Notes under the pieces: model-generated
The model's database searches: none
Told to the model about the DNA's origin: nothing
The model's input: the letters and a program-made list of their open reading frames with translations, nothing else
DNA from: Cryptomeria japonica
Lineage: Eukaryota > Streptophyta > Pinopsida > Cupressales > Cupressaceae
Direction: 5' to 3'
NCBI RefSeq assembly: GCF_030272615.1
Contig: NW_026729151.1
Span: forward strand, 64,001-128,000
Length of the DNA: 64,000 bases
Position numbers and translations under genes: made by a program
Shown: positions 22,661-34,712 of the stretch, piece by piece
Position numbering within the stretch: the first letter of the stretch is position 1
Layout: every line of letters starts with the position of its first letter

Positions 22661-23280
22661 GAAACTATAAATAGGGGAGAGGTAGAGATGGAGATAATAT
22701 TCAAATGACATGCTACTCTAAGAATAAATCCCCTAGGACACATGATATCATTAAATTATTGGGATGAAATGAGTAATCAAAAGTTATTATTTCTGTATTG
22801 ATCTCTCACTCCAAACTTTTAATTTACATTTTAACTTGAAATATTTAATTATATAAATAAATTTTTATAGATAATTATTCTATAATAAATTAAAATTTAA
22901 TACTTAGACAGAAAATTATAAATGAAATTAATTCTATTATCTTTTAACTATTATTTTCAACTTCATAAGAAGACAAAAATAATATAATACAAATTTAATA
23001 ATAAAAATATATATATATATATTTCTTAAAAACATAATCCTAGTTTAATTTTAAAAATCTATATAATAATTATTATAATAATAAAATTAATCTTGCATTT
23101 AATTATTAACTTGTAATTTACTATTATATTATTTCAATTATATTTATGTAATATTAATACTAACTTGTCTTAATAAAAATAATTATTAATAATTGTAGAA
23201 GTGAAAATAGACATTTTTGAGTGACTTTATAAAATATTTAAATTTATGATTAAAATATTATTAAATTATTTTGTATGTAT
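22661..23280. other. Very AT-rich stretch (copy A)
   Basis: Long A/T runs with a short AT microsatellite at 23009-23022. No gene or element recognised. Confidence 0.5.
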
Positions 23281-23792
23281 TAAATCAATTTAAAAACTGG
23301 CCTATTAATGGGCTTGCTAGGGCTAATCTAGGATTCAAGAACGTGAAGGTGGTGGAGTGGTTCAAGCCAAGGGAAGGATGGTATAAAATTAATATTGTAG
23401 CAATTGGAGCTTCAAAACTTGTGGAGGGAACGAACAATGACGTCGAGGCTTAAGCAGCTATTGAAGAGTTGAAAATGGTGAAAAAATTGGGCTTCTCAAA
23501 AATACAGCTTGAAGGAAATTCCTTGATTATTATTATGCAATAAAAAAGGGTGAAATACATTCTTGGAATTTGAATAAATATATAACTATTGCCAAGCATT
23601 TATTAGAAACTTTTGAGGAATTTGAATTTTGGCATGCGATTAGATCAAGAAACGATGTGGTGGGTAGGCTGTCCAAATGGGCAATGACTCTCGATGATGG
23701 GCCAAAAAGGATAATGGAATATTTTCGTAATCTTGAGCTCAATCTCTAAGTTGTAATAGTACATCACTATTTTAAGAAGTTATTAATAAAAG
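23281..23792 (+). pseudogene. RNase H-like (RVT_3) fragment, plus strand (copy A)
   Basis: Coding-like frame NVKVVEWFKPREGWYKINIV, then GASKLVEGTNNDVEA, a TAA, then AAIEELKMVKKLGFSKIQLE and, after a shift, KHLLETFEEFEFWHAIRSRN. It matches the plant RVT_3/RNase H pattern (KP..GW.KIN.DGA... and EGDS..), but the DGA motif reads AIGA, so a catalytic Asp is absent. Bases 23407-23789 are an inverted copy of 13574-13958. Confidence 0.68.
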
Positions 23793-23823
23793 GGTGTGGT
23801 GGTGATGTGATATTACATGGGTA

Positions 23824-24420
23824 GCACTTGGTGCTAACAATTGTGGATGGCTGGCGACTATATTTTAATATGGAGGACACCTTTTTCTTGATTATGCTAA
23901 GGCAACAAATAACATTTATGAGAAAATGCACTAACATAAGAATGAAAAATATTTTTAAATTTTATGCAGATATTTTCATTCAAATCAAGGAAATCCTTTT
24001 GGGTGAAGAGTTTTTGACAGCTATACATAGGTACAACACAAATATAGACATTGTGTCAATGGTGGTGATGTATGTGTTGGAGTTTGGATGAAAAGAAGAT
24101 TTTGAGTGGGTGTTGAAGGGTTGTGTGAAAAATGATTAGTTTCATGGTTTGCATTTGATGTTGGAAAGGGCAATTTTAGGGGCAGGGTTTATGCTTGCAG
24201 AGGTGGCTAAGGGCATAGATGAGAAGACTCCTCAATAACTAATGGAATTTATTCATATCCATTGGGATTAGTTGATTCATTACATGTGTATGAAGGAACA
24301 ATAACGAGCCAAAGGAAAGAGGAAGGTGGGGATAGAAGAAGAACCAGAACCAAGATTCGAGATAAAAGACTAGTGGGTTAATGGGCCTTTGAAAGCATTG
24401 AGGAAGAAATGAAAAGAAAA
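23824..24420 (+). pseudogene. Decayed coding sequence of unknown identity
   Basis: In one frame the stretch reads FKFYADIFIQIKEILLGEEF and AIHRYNTNIDIVSMVVMYVL. After a stop it continues KEDFEWVLKGCVKND, LERAILGAGFMLAEVAKGID and GKRKVGIEEEPEPRFEIKD, broken by TAG/TAA codons at sites that look like former sense codons. The composition is protein-like, but I do not recognise the family. It may belong to the same mobile element as the preceding RNase H-like fragment. Confidence 0.35.
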
Positions 24421-27400
24421 TGATTGATTTTTATTTAAAACTTGTTTACGTAGTTACTTGATTGACTTTTATGATGGGACATATGAATTGTGATATTATC
24501 ATCTCCTTGTTGTCTCCCTTGTTATCATTTGACAATGTGATATACCATGGGGGTATTGAGCTCTTTGGGGCCTATACCATGCAATGTGTTGTGAACCAGC
24601 CAATTCTAGTTGAGATGCTGTATTGTTTGTTTTTATGTTCACTACTCAGTGATTTATTATCATATTTTATTTGAATTAGATCCATCACACCCAAAAATAT
24701 TTAGATGTTAGACAAAATTATTTGATGCACAAGAGGTATGCTAGTATCTAGGTATTTTTAATACATTATACTCTTACTTCTAGAGCCATTAGGATGAAAA
24801 ATGATCTAGTTTAATTCAAATGGCATGATCCAGTTAGTTTAGGACATGCATCACCCTTCATAGTCTATTATTGAGGTATATATATGCTCCTAGGAATAAA
24901 AACTCCAAGGAAATATTCTATGAGATGCAATACTACTCAATTATTGGTCCTAAAAACAAATCATAATATACCAAACTCTTGTGTCTACCAATTTAGAGAG
25001 AGAGGATGGCATGCCTCATGTTGATTGATAAAACATTTATTTAAAAATAGGATGAATTTGAGAGGGGAGGATATAATTTGGATGGAAAGGGATGTTCAAT
25101 ATAGATTTGTAAATTTTTTGCTTCCACTTGGAGGTTTAATAATGATGAGGCTTTGCCCAAAATATCACACACATCATAGGAGAGGATCCAAAGGTTATTA
25201 TGTTACTAAAATATTGCTCACATATAAAGAGAAATTGTATATTAATATGAATTAGTCCTTTGATAGTATGAAATACTACAAATTATGGTTATAGACACCA
25301 CCATTAAAAGGAGACATGAATGTTAACTATTCAAACTAAAGGAGTTGTAGACACACAAATGAATTTAATTAGAAATTATATTCAAATTCATTATAGCTGA
25401 GGAATTATGGTTAACCTAGTTAAACAAATGCTATATATAAACTAATGTTAATCTATAAGTGAATTTAACTAAGACAATTTAAAGTTAATGTAGAACATTA
25501 TATCTAAGAATTTATTCTTTCAAAATAAACTAATATTTTTGAAATACTATCATGAAAATTAAAAATTGAATACCTTTTCTTTGTCTATAATATGTTTGCA
25601 TGTTTTCTTCATATAATTTTTATTTCATTTCTACTTAATGATATAAATCACTCTTATTTTGCCTTATCTTTTTATTTCCCATCTCCTTATTTGTAAAAAA
25701 ATAACTTAAAAATTCCTTTGCCAAAATTTTGATCTTGCAAAGTATCCCAACAAAGAAAAAGTTTGAAAAAGAAAAAAATGAAAGCATTAGATATTGATGT
25801 TACAAATATATATTTAAAAAATTATAAATTTATCCTTTGTATGAAAAAGGGTATGCATGACAACATAAATGTCATTTTTTAACAATGTAGTGTACTATAA
25901 AAAATATATTATTGAGAGTTACATTTAAAATTTACAATTTAGTTATAGTTTTTTTTTAAATATTCAGAATCTACAAACAAAATCCCACAAATTAGTAGTT
26001 CATATCGTCTTGGAATTATTAACATTTTAGTTGGTATAGGTGTTAAAAAGTGAAGATTAAGTTAAAAAAATGATTTCGATGCCCAACATTGGCCAAAAAG
26101 TGGACCTCATTGTTATGTGATTATCCAAGTAGAGGTTTTAGGCTAGACCTACTTGTCAACTATTCATGGGTCAACAAATATATCTAAACTCCAACCCTAA
26201 TTTACCATTGAGTTCTTTAATTCTCTCACTCTAGCATAGGTTGGGTTGTATTTCTGAGCGTTGTGCTCTAGACATTTTTGACATGAATCAAGTGGTATTT
26301 TGAATCTCCAAAGGTTGACATCTCTATAGCGTTCATCATGAGAATAATGGAATTATTGATGTTTGACTATTCTCATACATGAATATGGTGGCATGCCAAA
26401 TATTTGAGCTCAAAAATTTCACTAGCATACACTAAAATAAACTTGAACCCCAAACTCTCACAATTCTTAGAAATCAAGTAGGAAGAATTCCCAATATCTA
26501 AACTTTGACACCTCCCTAGCATGAGCTAGATAAAAAAAAAATCCGAACCTTGACAATACTTAGGTATGAACCGGGCCACAATCCCAATGTGTGGTCCCTA
26601 ATGTCTTACTAGCATGAATCAATCAAAAGTCTGAACCCCAAATCTCTGTAAAAAGTCTTTCCATTAATATTTTAAATAGGACAGGAGAACAAATATACCA
26701 TGTAATTTCTCATCAAACTTTTAAGGATTTTATATGAAATGGTTTCTATATTGACCTATTCTCCTCCCATAATTATCATAGCTACACTCACAAATTATGT
26801 GTAATAATGTAGTTAGAGGTAAGGATTTACCATAAAATGAAAGATGATATGACATTTTCCAAGTACCTATAGAAAGGTCACAATTATAGCATTAGTTGTA
26901 ACATCTCCACTTAGGTGTTTTGGGGTATTATTGCTAATAAATTTATTTATATTTTTAATATTATTAGAGTTTCTAAACCCTAGGTAACCATTCAAAGTTA
27001 TGTAGATTAGTAGTTTTATTAGTAGTCTTGTTACATTCTTTGAATGTATGCCTACTATTGACCTGTGAGAAACTTTGTATAATTCTTTTATATTATTAAT
27101 GTAGGTACAAAAAATTTAATTCGAGTGAACATTACCGTTTAGGACATCAATGATGATTTTTGAGTCTCATTCTAGGTTTGATTTGTTAAAGGAATATCTA
27201 GAATCTTGAAATATATCTAAAATCTAGAGGTAGGCTTTAGAGTCAAAAAAAAAAATTATGCATGTATCGCTTTGAAATATAGATCATATTCTCCTCTCTA
27301 GGTTACTTAGTTACAAATTATCTTAAATATTATATTTCTACTCCTTAATAAAGATAAGCTACTTGATTGTTCAGAGTTGAACACCAAGTGAATTATGTTG

Positions 27401-27587
27401 AGGAGAATGCTCTATACAGACATTTTTAAAATATCTGTCACTTTTATTCCACAAATTCTCTTATGAATTATTCTAGTACTGACTCTTCCAAATCTAGTTA
27501 TGCTCATATATCTCGTATGTCTCCTTATCACTAAACCAATGACCCTTCAATTGTTTCATGTACCTCATTCAATTATTTAATGATTTG
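24421..27587. other. AT-rich stretch, no gene recognised
   Basis: About 3.2 kb with only short chance frames. No transposon ends, RNA gene or coding motif was recognised on either strand. Confidence 0.5.
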
Positions 27588-27960
27588 TTAAAAGTCTTAT
27601 GTTTCTTCTTCTACAACTAATATAATGTTCTCTTCTCCAATAATATTATCTCATAGAGCCTATGAAATAAGCTCTAATTAATAGATTACAATAGAAATAA
27701 ACAAGTGGAAGGATTCTCTGGCTAAAATACTAATGGTTGAAGCACGACAACTTTGTGAGCTTATGATTCGGTAAACAGTCTTATATTTCTTCTTTCATAA
27801 ATAATCTAATGTTCTCTTCTCCGATAACCTTAATTAATATATCCTATCACATTACTTATGGTTAATAGTTTATAATAGAAATAAACAAGTGGAAGGATGA
27901 TCTAGCTAAAATACATAATACAAATGATGGAAGCAAGATGGTTTTGTTATCTTATGTTAA
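27588..27960 (+). repeat. Degenerate ~186-bp tandem repeat, two units
   Basis: Both units contain agtcttat-tttcttctt, taatgttctcttctcc and aatagaaataaacaagtgga followed by aggat and a gctaaaatac block. Units start near 27588 and 27774. Identity is only moderate, so the duplication is old. Confidence 0.75.
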
Positions 27961-28178
27961 AATAGCAGAGAAAAAATTCTAAATTTGTGTAGTTGGTTTA
28001 GATTTAGAGGAGCTTTATATGGTTTAGATGAAAAATTGGAACAAATATTAAGATATATAATTTTTATTTTAGATGGATCTTTTCAGCTGGTGTTCAATGC
28101 AATGTTTGTGTTCATGTAGTAAAAAAAATAGAGATTAATTTGTATTTTTTAAACAAATATATTTGAAATATCTAGATT

Positions 28179-28463
28179 TTTTTTTTTTAATAATGCCTGG
28201 TAAACTTTTTAAAGTGACTGATGATGTTGGCATGACATGCCCTTCGGCTCTACGTGAAACTCTTTTGACCCAGAGCTATGAACCGGTGAGGCCACAACCG
28301 GGGGACCTCATCCCCACACTTCACTTGTTCAAACCCGCAAGCAAAACGTCCCAGCGAAGACACAAGGCCTACGAGCACATTGGCCCGACAGGGGTTTGAA
28401 CCTTGGTGATCGCTTCACAGACAAAGTGTTTTAACCGTGACACTGCATCTCCAAAGACATTTA
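28179..28463 (-). mobile_element. tRNA-derived SINE with 13-bp target-site duplication
   Basis: On the minus strand it starts near 28463 with a tRNA-like head (GGAGATGCAGTGTCACGGTT). An A-box-like region lies at 28431-28447 and a good B box (GGTTCAAACCC) at 28392-28402. It ends in an A run, seen as T at 28177-28188. Direct repeats aaatatctagatt (28166-28178) and aaatacctagatt (28464-28476) flank it with one mismatch, as L1-type target-primed insertion leaves. Length ~285 bp. It has no coding capacity. Confidence 0.82.
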
Positions 28464-28476
28464 AAATACCTAGATT

Positions 28477-30006
28477 ACTAACAGGTAGTTTCATGCATTT
28501 ATATTAGTTTTTTGGTAATTAGAGTTAAAAATCATATACAATAAATTTTTAAAATATAATAGCCTATCGCCAAATTTGTTGTTAGTTATTGTATCTATTA
28601 TTATGACATGATGGATAGTTTCAAGTGACATGTAATTCCATGCATTTAGATATTGTTTGGTCATAGTTAAAAATTATATCATTGGTAATTTTTGAAGAAT
28701 ATAATACCCCATCCTCGAATTAGTTTTGATTGGAGGTAAATAAGTTTTGCAGGGACTAGAGACCTTGTATAACAAGTTTTGAAGGGACCTGAAACCCTCG
28801 AATTTTTCATGGATCTGGAACCAACAAAGGAACATTTCTAAAAGATACAACAAAGACAATAAGCAGCCCAGGCACAATCACACAAGTCAGATCAAATGTT
28901 ATAAAATATTGTAGTCATAGGCAACCAGATGCCAACCAACCATTATAAATTAGGCAACATGCAGCAGGTTGGCCCAAACAAAGGCACAACAACAGTCAGT
29001 AAGCCTAAAAAACCAATAACGAGGGTATTATAGGTACCCTCAACCAGTAAGGGGTTTTTCTGGCACCCAAAACCTAAAGAAACATCATCAAACGACAAAG
29101 CAGAAAGCCTGTACCTAACCAAAACCAAAGAATGGCCAGAATGGACCCTTTAAAACTATTAGAATCTACCCTTACCGTGGGTTTTACAAGGCTCCCACAA
29201 TTTGTGATAGTGGTTTTTATAAGGCTCCCACAACCAAAAGATCCCAAAACCAAAAAAATCAGATCCATAAAGATAAGCATTGAGTAATAATATAGAATCA
29301 AGGGATTTTGAAAGGAACCCCAAACCTTCAAGTTGGGTTTTGAAGTGGCTCCCAAAACTAGCGGATTGAAGCCAAAAAGCCAGAACCAATGGCAAGTCAT
29401 CGACCTTTTCTGCAACACTCCTCTCCACCTTAATAGGATAGGAACCCACCTCTATAGGGGTCAAGAAAAGGTATAGACCAACAGTAGAAGAAGCTTTGCT
29501 CTAAACAATAAAATAGTGTCCAACAACCAAGAAACAAGGCCACATAGCATAGCTGGACAAAAGGGTTTTAAGAAGGCTAACAAAACCTAAAACCAAAAGA
29601 GAGGCATAAACCAGTCAATCTCCAAGCATGCAAGCACCACCCAATACTCCACCTCCATAGTAGAAAAGAGACAGAAACCCTGGAGAAAGGAGAAAGAAAC
29701 ATACAAACAACCAACCTAGAAAAATAGGGCAATAAAAGCCCCTAAAAGAATCCATCCCCCATCACTCAGCCAACCAATCTTCCCCTCAATAGAAGAGAGA
29801 AGCACCTCTATAGGATAGGATAAAAAAAAAAAGGAGAGATGAAATCCAGAACCACAACAGAGATCCTCTTCAGGAAAATAATCACAAAAGAGCACCCACA
29901 AACCACAAAGTAGAACAACGGGGTCAAGCCCAACCCCCACAGAGGAAGCAAAGACCACCGTGGACAGAAGACATGGGAACATCTAGGAAAAAAAGATCCA
30001 AAATCC
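28477..30006 (-). other. Phrase-repeat region resembling a LINE 3' UTR
   Basis: On the minus strand short phrases recur: gtgggagcct followed by trtaaaacc (around 29180-29235), and gggtttcaggtcccttcaaaa and tctctagtccctgcaaaactt near 28740-28800. Such repeated 'ggttcc-tt-aaaac' phrases occur in 3' UTRs of some plant LINEs, but no RT is attached. Minus-strand frames (for example 29074-29418) are Phe/Leu/Gly-rich and match nothing I know. Confidence 0.35.
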
Positions 30007-31148
30007 TGTTAGATAGTTCAAATAACTGGAAGACAACTGAGAGCGGGGGGTGAACCAGTTGTCACAGATTACCAGAACATTTTAGCAATTAAAACAATTA
30101 ATACCAGAACCCAAAACATTAATACCGGAATGCTTAAACCAAATGTTGGAATAGCAGTTAAACCTATTAAGCCTAAATAATAATCAAAGAATAAATACCA
30201 TCCACATGACACCGAGATTTATATGTGGACAACCCAGTAAAGGGAAAAACCATGGTGGGAAGCCTACCCACAGTCAAATGATACGTTTGCCATAAGTATG
30301 TGAATTACAATTGAGAGGCCTATACTTGCAGGAAGGCCAATAGCTTAGAGAGCAATTCTCATCACAAAAGGAGTCTCACTGACTACATAGAAATCCTAAC
30401 TACAATTCGGAAGGACTGAACTACAAAGATAACATCTCCTATTCGTGAGTACACTTCCGAGTAAGCTCAATACCTGAGGACTAAATCCTTATCCTATACT
30501 ATGATGATCTACAATGAGATCTTACATCATATATACAAACCCTCGGCCATAAACAATGAGGTCGGCCATTAGACAATAAACCAATTACATAATTACAAAA
30601 AATGTCAGCCTTAGACCAAACAAACAATATCCAACACATAAGACATCCCAGAAACACATCGAGAGGTCCAATCCACATGTTACATTAAGTCGGTCCATAA
30701 CCTAGATCAATCGGGACCCAATATAGGTCAACACGCTAAAGAAATGATCTCCATCTGCCAAGTCTCGAACATGATCACCATCAGCATTCTGAATCTCCAC
30801 CAGAAGTTGTACCGACACCACTTATGCATATCATTAAAGATCTTCATCAAAAGCTTTGTCGGTGAAACCCTCGTCGGAACCACAAGCCGAGCTTCCAAGA
30901 AAGCAGGATAACATCCAACCACCAGAACAAAACCAACTGACTGAATATGAACATGAGTAGCATGAATAAGACAATTCCATAACCAAACCATACCGGAGCA
31001 TACCAGATCATGCCAGATCCAAACCAACCACAAATCACTCAACCTACTGAGACCATAAGGGTGTCAGTAAAGCATCCAAACAGCTAGTGTTGACATCAAT
31101 GACAAAAACTCAATGCAACACATAATCTATTCCTCCAAATGGCCAACA
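30007..31148 (-). repeat. 3' LTR of truncated copia element
   Basis: In sense it starts TGTTGGCCATTTGGAGGAAT (31148 downward), right after a polypurine tract, and ends ...CTATCTAACA near 30007, about 1,142 bp. The far end is set by the terminal TG...CA rule, without a partner LTR to confirm it. Confidence 0.7.
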
Positions 31149-31162
31149 ATCTCCCCCATTGG
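31149..31162 (-). other. Polypurine tract of truncated copia element
   Basis: Sense AATGGGGGAGATT immediately precedes the LTR TGTTGG. This is a canonical plant copia polypurine tract. Confidence 0.75.
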
Positions 31163-31510
31163 CATTGATGGCCACACTAGATGTGAAAAACATCTAAGTA
31201 CCAAGAAATGACAAACAAGTCTCCACCAATGGAAGACAACCAACAATCTCCCTCTCAAAAATATAGCAATGAATTTCTGAAACAAAAACCAAACTTCCCC
31301 TGTGAATGATATCTCTATAAAGCTCTGAATTACACATATATATTTGCCCCTAATTTTTCTTTTTCACATGAATATCTCTCTCCCTTTGACATAAATGCTA
31401 GAAATCTGACAAAAAAATTCAAAGAAAAAACATAAACCACTGAATCACAAAGTTGACTACTCCTCTTGAGCAGTAGCATCCCCACATCAGTGCCAGAATG
31501 AAAAATATCT

Positions 31511-34500
31511 CTAGTAATGCATTCCGGACTTATGCCAAAAATCATCAAAGTTCCCTATCAGAGGGGCAAAATCCCCTAACCTATCTCTCAGGTACTCAAA
31601 TAGTTCTTTAGGCAAAAGTTTAGTGAAAATATCGAAAATCTGCTCTTTAGTGTTCACATAAACGAGTCTAACTTCATTTTCTTCCACCTTCTCCTTCAAA
31701 AAGTTATACTTGATATATATGTGCTTTGTCAGAGAGTGATATACCAGATTCTTTGATATGTCAATAGCAGCAGAGTTATCACACTGAATAACTACCAGTC
31801 CAGTGCAATGCACTTTGATATCCTTCAACATTTTCTTCATCCATAAAACCTATGTATAGTTAGTAGCAGCAACAACATACTCAGTTTCAATAGTAGATAA
31901 AGAAGTACATGAGTGTTTCTTGCTGATCCATGAAACCAACTTCTTTCCAAGAAAGAAATCTCCAACAGAAGTACTTTTCTAGTCATCAACATCTCCAGCC
32001 CAATCAGCATCTGTATATGCACATAAAGTAAATTCATCATCCTTAGGGTACCACAAATAATATTCTGATGTACTTTGCAAGTATCTAAAAATCCCTTTCA
32101 CCGCACTCTCATGATTTTCTCTAGGATCACTCTGAAATCTAGATGCAATACAAACAACATTCATTATGTTAGGCCTAGTTTGAGTCAAAAAAAGTAGACC
32201 TCCAATCATAGATTTGTATCTTGTAGGATTTATTGGTGCAGAAACATCTTTCCTTGTCAATTTCTCACTTGTAATCATAGGAGTACTTACCGGTTTAGAA
32301 TCTCCCATACCAAATTTCTTCAACAATTCCCTAGTATACTTAGTTTTATAGATGAAAATACCTTTGCCAGTCTAAGTAATCGCAAACCTAAGAAAAAATT
32401 CATTTCCCCAATCATAGACATTTCAAATTCCTTCTCCATATTCTTAGAAAATTCCATGCATAGCTTATCTTCACCTCGAAAAATGATGTCATCAACAAAT
32501 ACTTCACTAATTAGTATATCATCATGAGTGATCTTATAATATAAATTATTGTTTACATTACCCTTAGTAAAACCAAGCTTCAAAATATATTTATCCAACC
32601 TTGCATGCCAAGCTCTAAGTGCCTATTTCAACCCATATAAAGCTTTCCTTAACCTACAAACCATGTTTCTATCATCTGATAGTGAAAAAACATCAGGTTG
32701 CTCAATATAAACTTCCTCATCAAGATCCCCATTCAAAAATGCACACTTAACATCCATTTGATAAACCTTGTAGTTTTTATGGGCAGCATAGGCAAGAAAT
32801 AATCTTACAGCTTCAATCCTAGCTACAGGTGCAAAAGTATCACCATTATCAATTCCTTCCTTATAAGAATATCCTTTACAAATCAATCTATCCCTATTCC
32901 TTACAACTTGACCATCCTCATTCAATTTATTCCTAAAAACCCATTTAGTTCCAATGACATTCTTATTTTTAAGTCGGGGAACCAAAGTTCATGTGTTATT
33001 TTTTGCAATTTAATCTAATTCTTCTTCCATAAATTTCAACCAATATTCATCTTTACATGCCTCAATTACCGATACCGGTTCAACTTGAGAAATTAAACAT
33101 ACCTCATTAGTTGTCAGTCTTCTTTTCATCACTCCATTGTTCTTATTGCCAATGATCTAATTTTCTGAATGATTCAATCTCACATACCTAGGAGTCCTCT
33201 GACTCTCTGTTCCTCTTCCCGGTTCTTCAGTTACTGTAGAATTTTCTGATACTGCCGGAGTAACTGGTTCAACACTCTGTTCTGGTAAAGGTGCTACCAG
33301 TTCAAATATAATCATTTCCATCACTAGGTCCTTCTCATAAACTCTAATTTGACCTCTATTAAGCCCACCCACCTTGATATTAGCACTCTCCAGAATTCTC
33401 TGGAATCTCTTGCTATAACATCTATATGGCTTGCTTTCATTAGAATAACTAAGAAATATGCCTTCATCACATCTAGGATCAAATTCTCCATTGATATCAT
33501 CTCCCCTGATATAACATTAATGCCAAAGATTATGGAATACTTAATTGTAGGTGTATTTCCAAACCATAATTCATAAGGTGTCTTATCGGTTTCTCCTTTG
33601 ATATGTGTACTATGTTGAGTGTATAAACTGTTGTTCTTACTGCTTCTCTCCAGTAGATATGAGATAGACTGCATTCCATCATCATTGTTCTAGAAGCATC
33701 CAAGATATTTTTGTTATTCCTTTCCCCAACTCTATTTTGCTGAGGTGTTCGAGGAGCAAAAAATTGTCTGCTTATACCATGCTTCTCACAAAAGTTATTA
33801 AACTTGTCGGATGTAAATTCTCCACCATGGTCCGATCTCAAACATTTAATCTTCAATCCTGTCTCAATTTCTACTTTAGCCTTAAAGATTTTAAACATTT
33901 CAAATGCTTCATATTTCTCCCTTAGAAAAGTAACCCACATCATTCTAGAATAATCATCAATGATTAGCATAAAATATCTATCCCGTTGAAAAAATTTAAC
34001 TCTAGTAGGGTCACACAAATCAGTATGAATAAGATCAAGAACATCATTTGATTTATCTTGTATACTCCAAAAGAGGTTCTGGCATGTTTACCCATTTGAC
34101 ATTCTTTACATACCGTATTATAGGGCTTCACAATCTTAGGTATATCTCTAACTTCCTTAGTTGAACTGATGTTTACAATGCAATAAAAATTCACATGACA
34201 TAGCCTCTTATTCCATAGCCAACTCTCATCAATTTGTGCAATCAAACGTGCCTTCTCACTGGAATTCAAATGAAATATATTACCTTTTGTCTATGTACCA
34301 ATTGTAATCTCCAAACTAGATCTATTAATGATTTTGTATTTTCTACCCTTGAACTGTAATTGAAATCCCTTATCCACCAATTGTCCTACACTCAAATAAT
34401 TATGCCTCAAACCTTCAACATAATAAACATTGCCAATATTGTTCTTACCATCCAATGATATAGTTCCTTTTCATTTGATCATACATGCTTTGTCATCTCC

Positions 34501-34690
34501 AAATCTAACCGGACCGCCATCAAATTCTTGCAAAGATAGAAACTTCCCTTTATCACCAGTCATATAATGTGAAAAACCACTGTCAATTACCCATTCATCC
34601 TTGTCTTCAATTTTAGCAGCAAGTGCCTTCTCTTCAAGTACATTCTCTTCCAGTGCCAAAACATCTTCCGTGATAGCCAGAAACACCCAT
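31511..34690 (-). pseudogene. pol: copia protease-integrase-RT-RNase H remnant
   Basis: Sense order: protease DSGFSHYMTGD (34471-34686, with Ala of DSGA replaced by Phe); pre-integrase LWNKRLCHVNF with CKECQMGKH; integrase with DDYSRMMWV and intact D-35-E (Asp 33830-33832, Glu 33722-33724); RVT_2 [12 protein letters not shown] through LRKALYGLK (32985-32623); FVDD at 32488-32499; and RNase H with TDADWAG and CDNSAAIDI ending at 31511. Stops and frameshifts separate these blocks at about 33960, 33530, 32620, 32320, 31979 and 31840. Less decayed than the other copia element, but not functional. Confidence 0.9.
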
Positions 34691-34712
34691 TCCTTCCCAT
34701 TGTCGGTGGACT

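Larger units (their letters stand above)
1..23544. repeat. Copy A of a 40,456-bp-period direct duplication
   Basis: Every landmark here recurs exactly 40,456 bases later. The offset is the same at the first base (tcttggacac at 1 and 40457), at the GARP start codon (18622/59078) and at the window end (23544/64000), so there is no net insertion or deletion. About 35-40 single-base differences were seen, nearly all before 9,900. The left edge lies outside the window and the right edge is not reached, so this is a minimum extent. It may be a true tandem segmental duplication or an assembly duplication; sequence alone cannot decide. Confidence 0.97.
30007..34712 (-). mobile_element. 5'-truncated copia retrotransposon, minus strand
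   Basis: In sense (right to left): protease, GAG-pre-integrase, integrase, RT, RNase H, polypurine tract, 3' LTR. The similarity stops near 34712, so most of gag and the whole 5' LTR are missing; no second copy of the LTR was found to the right. Motifs such as EFEMSMIGEMNFFLGL suggest a lineage different from the copia element at 40105 (perhaps Sirevirus-like, unresolved). Confidence 0.9.
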
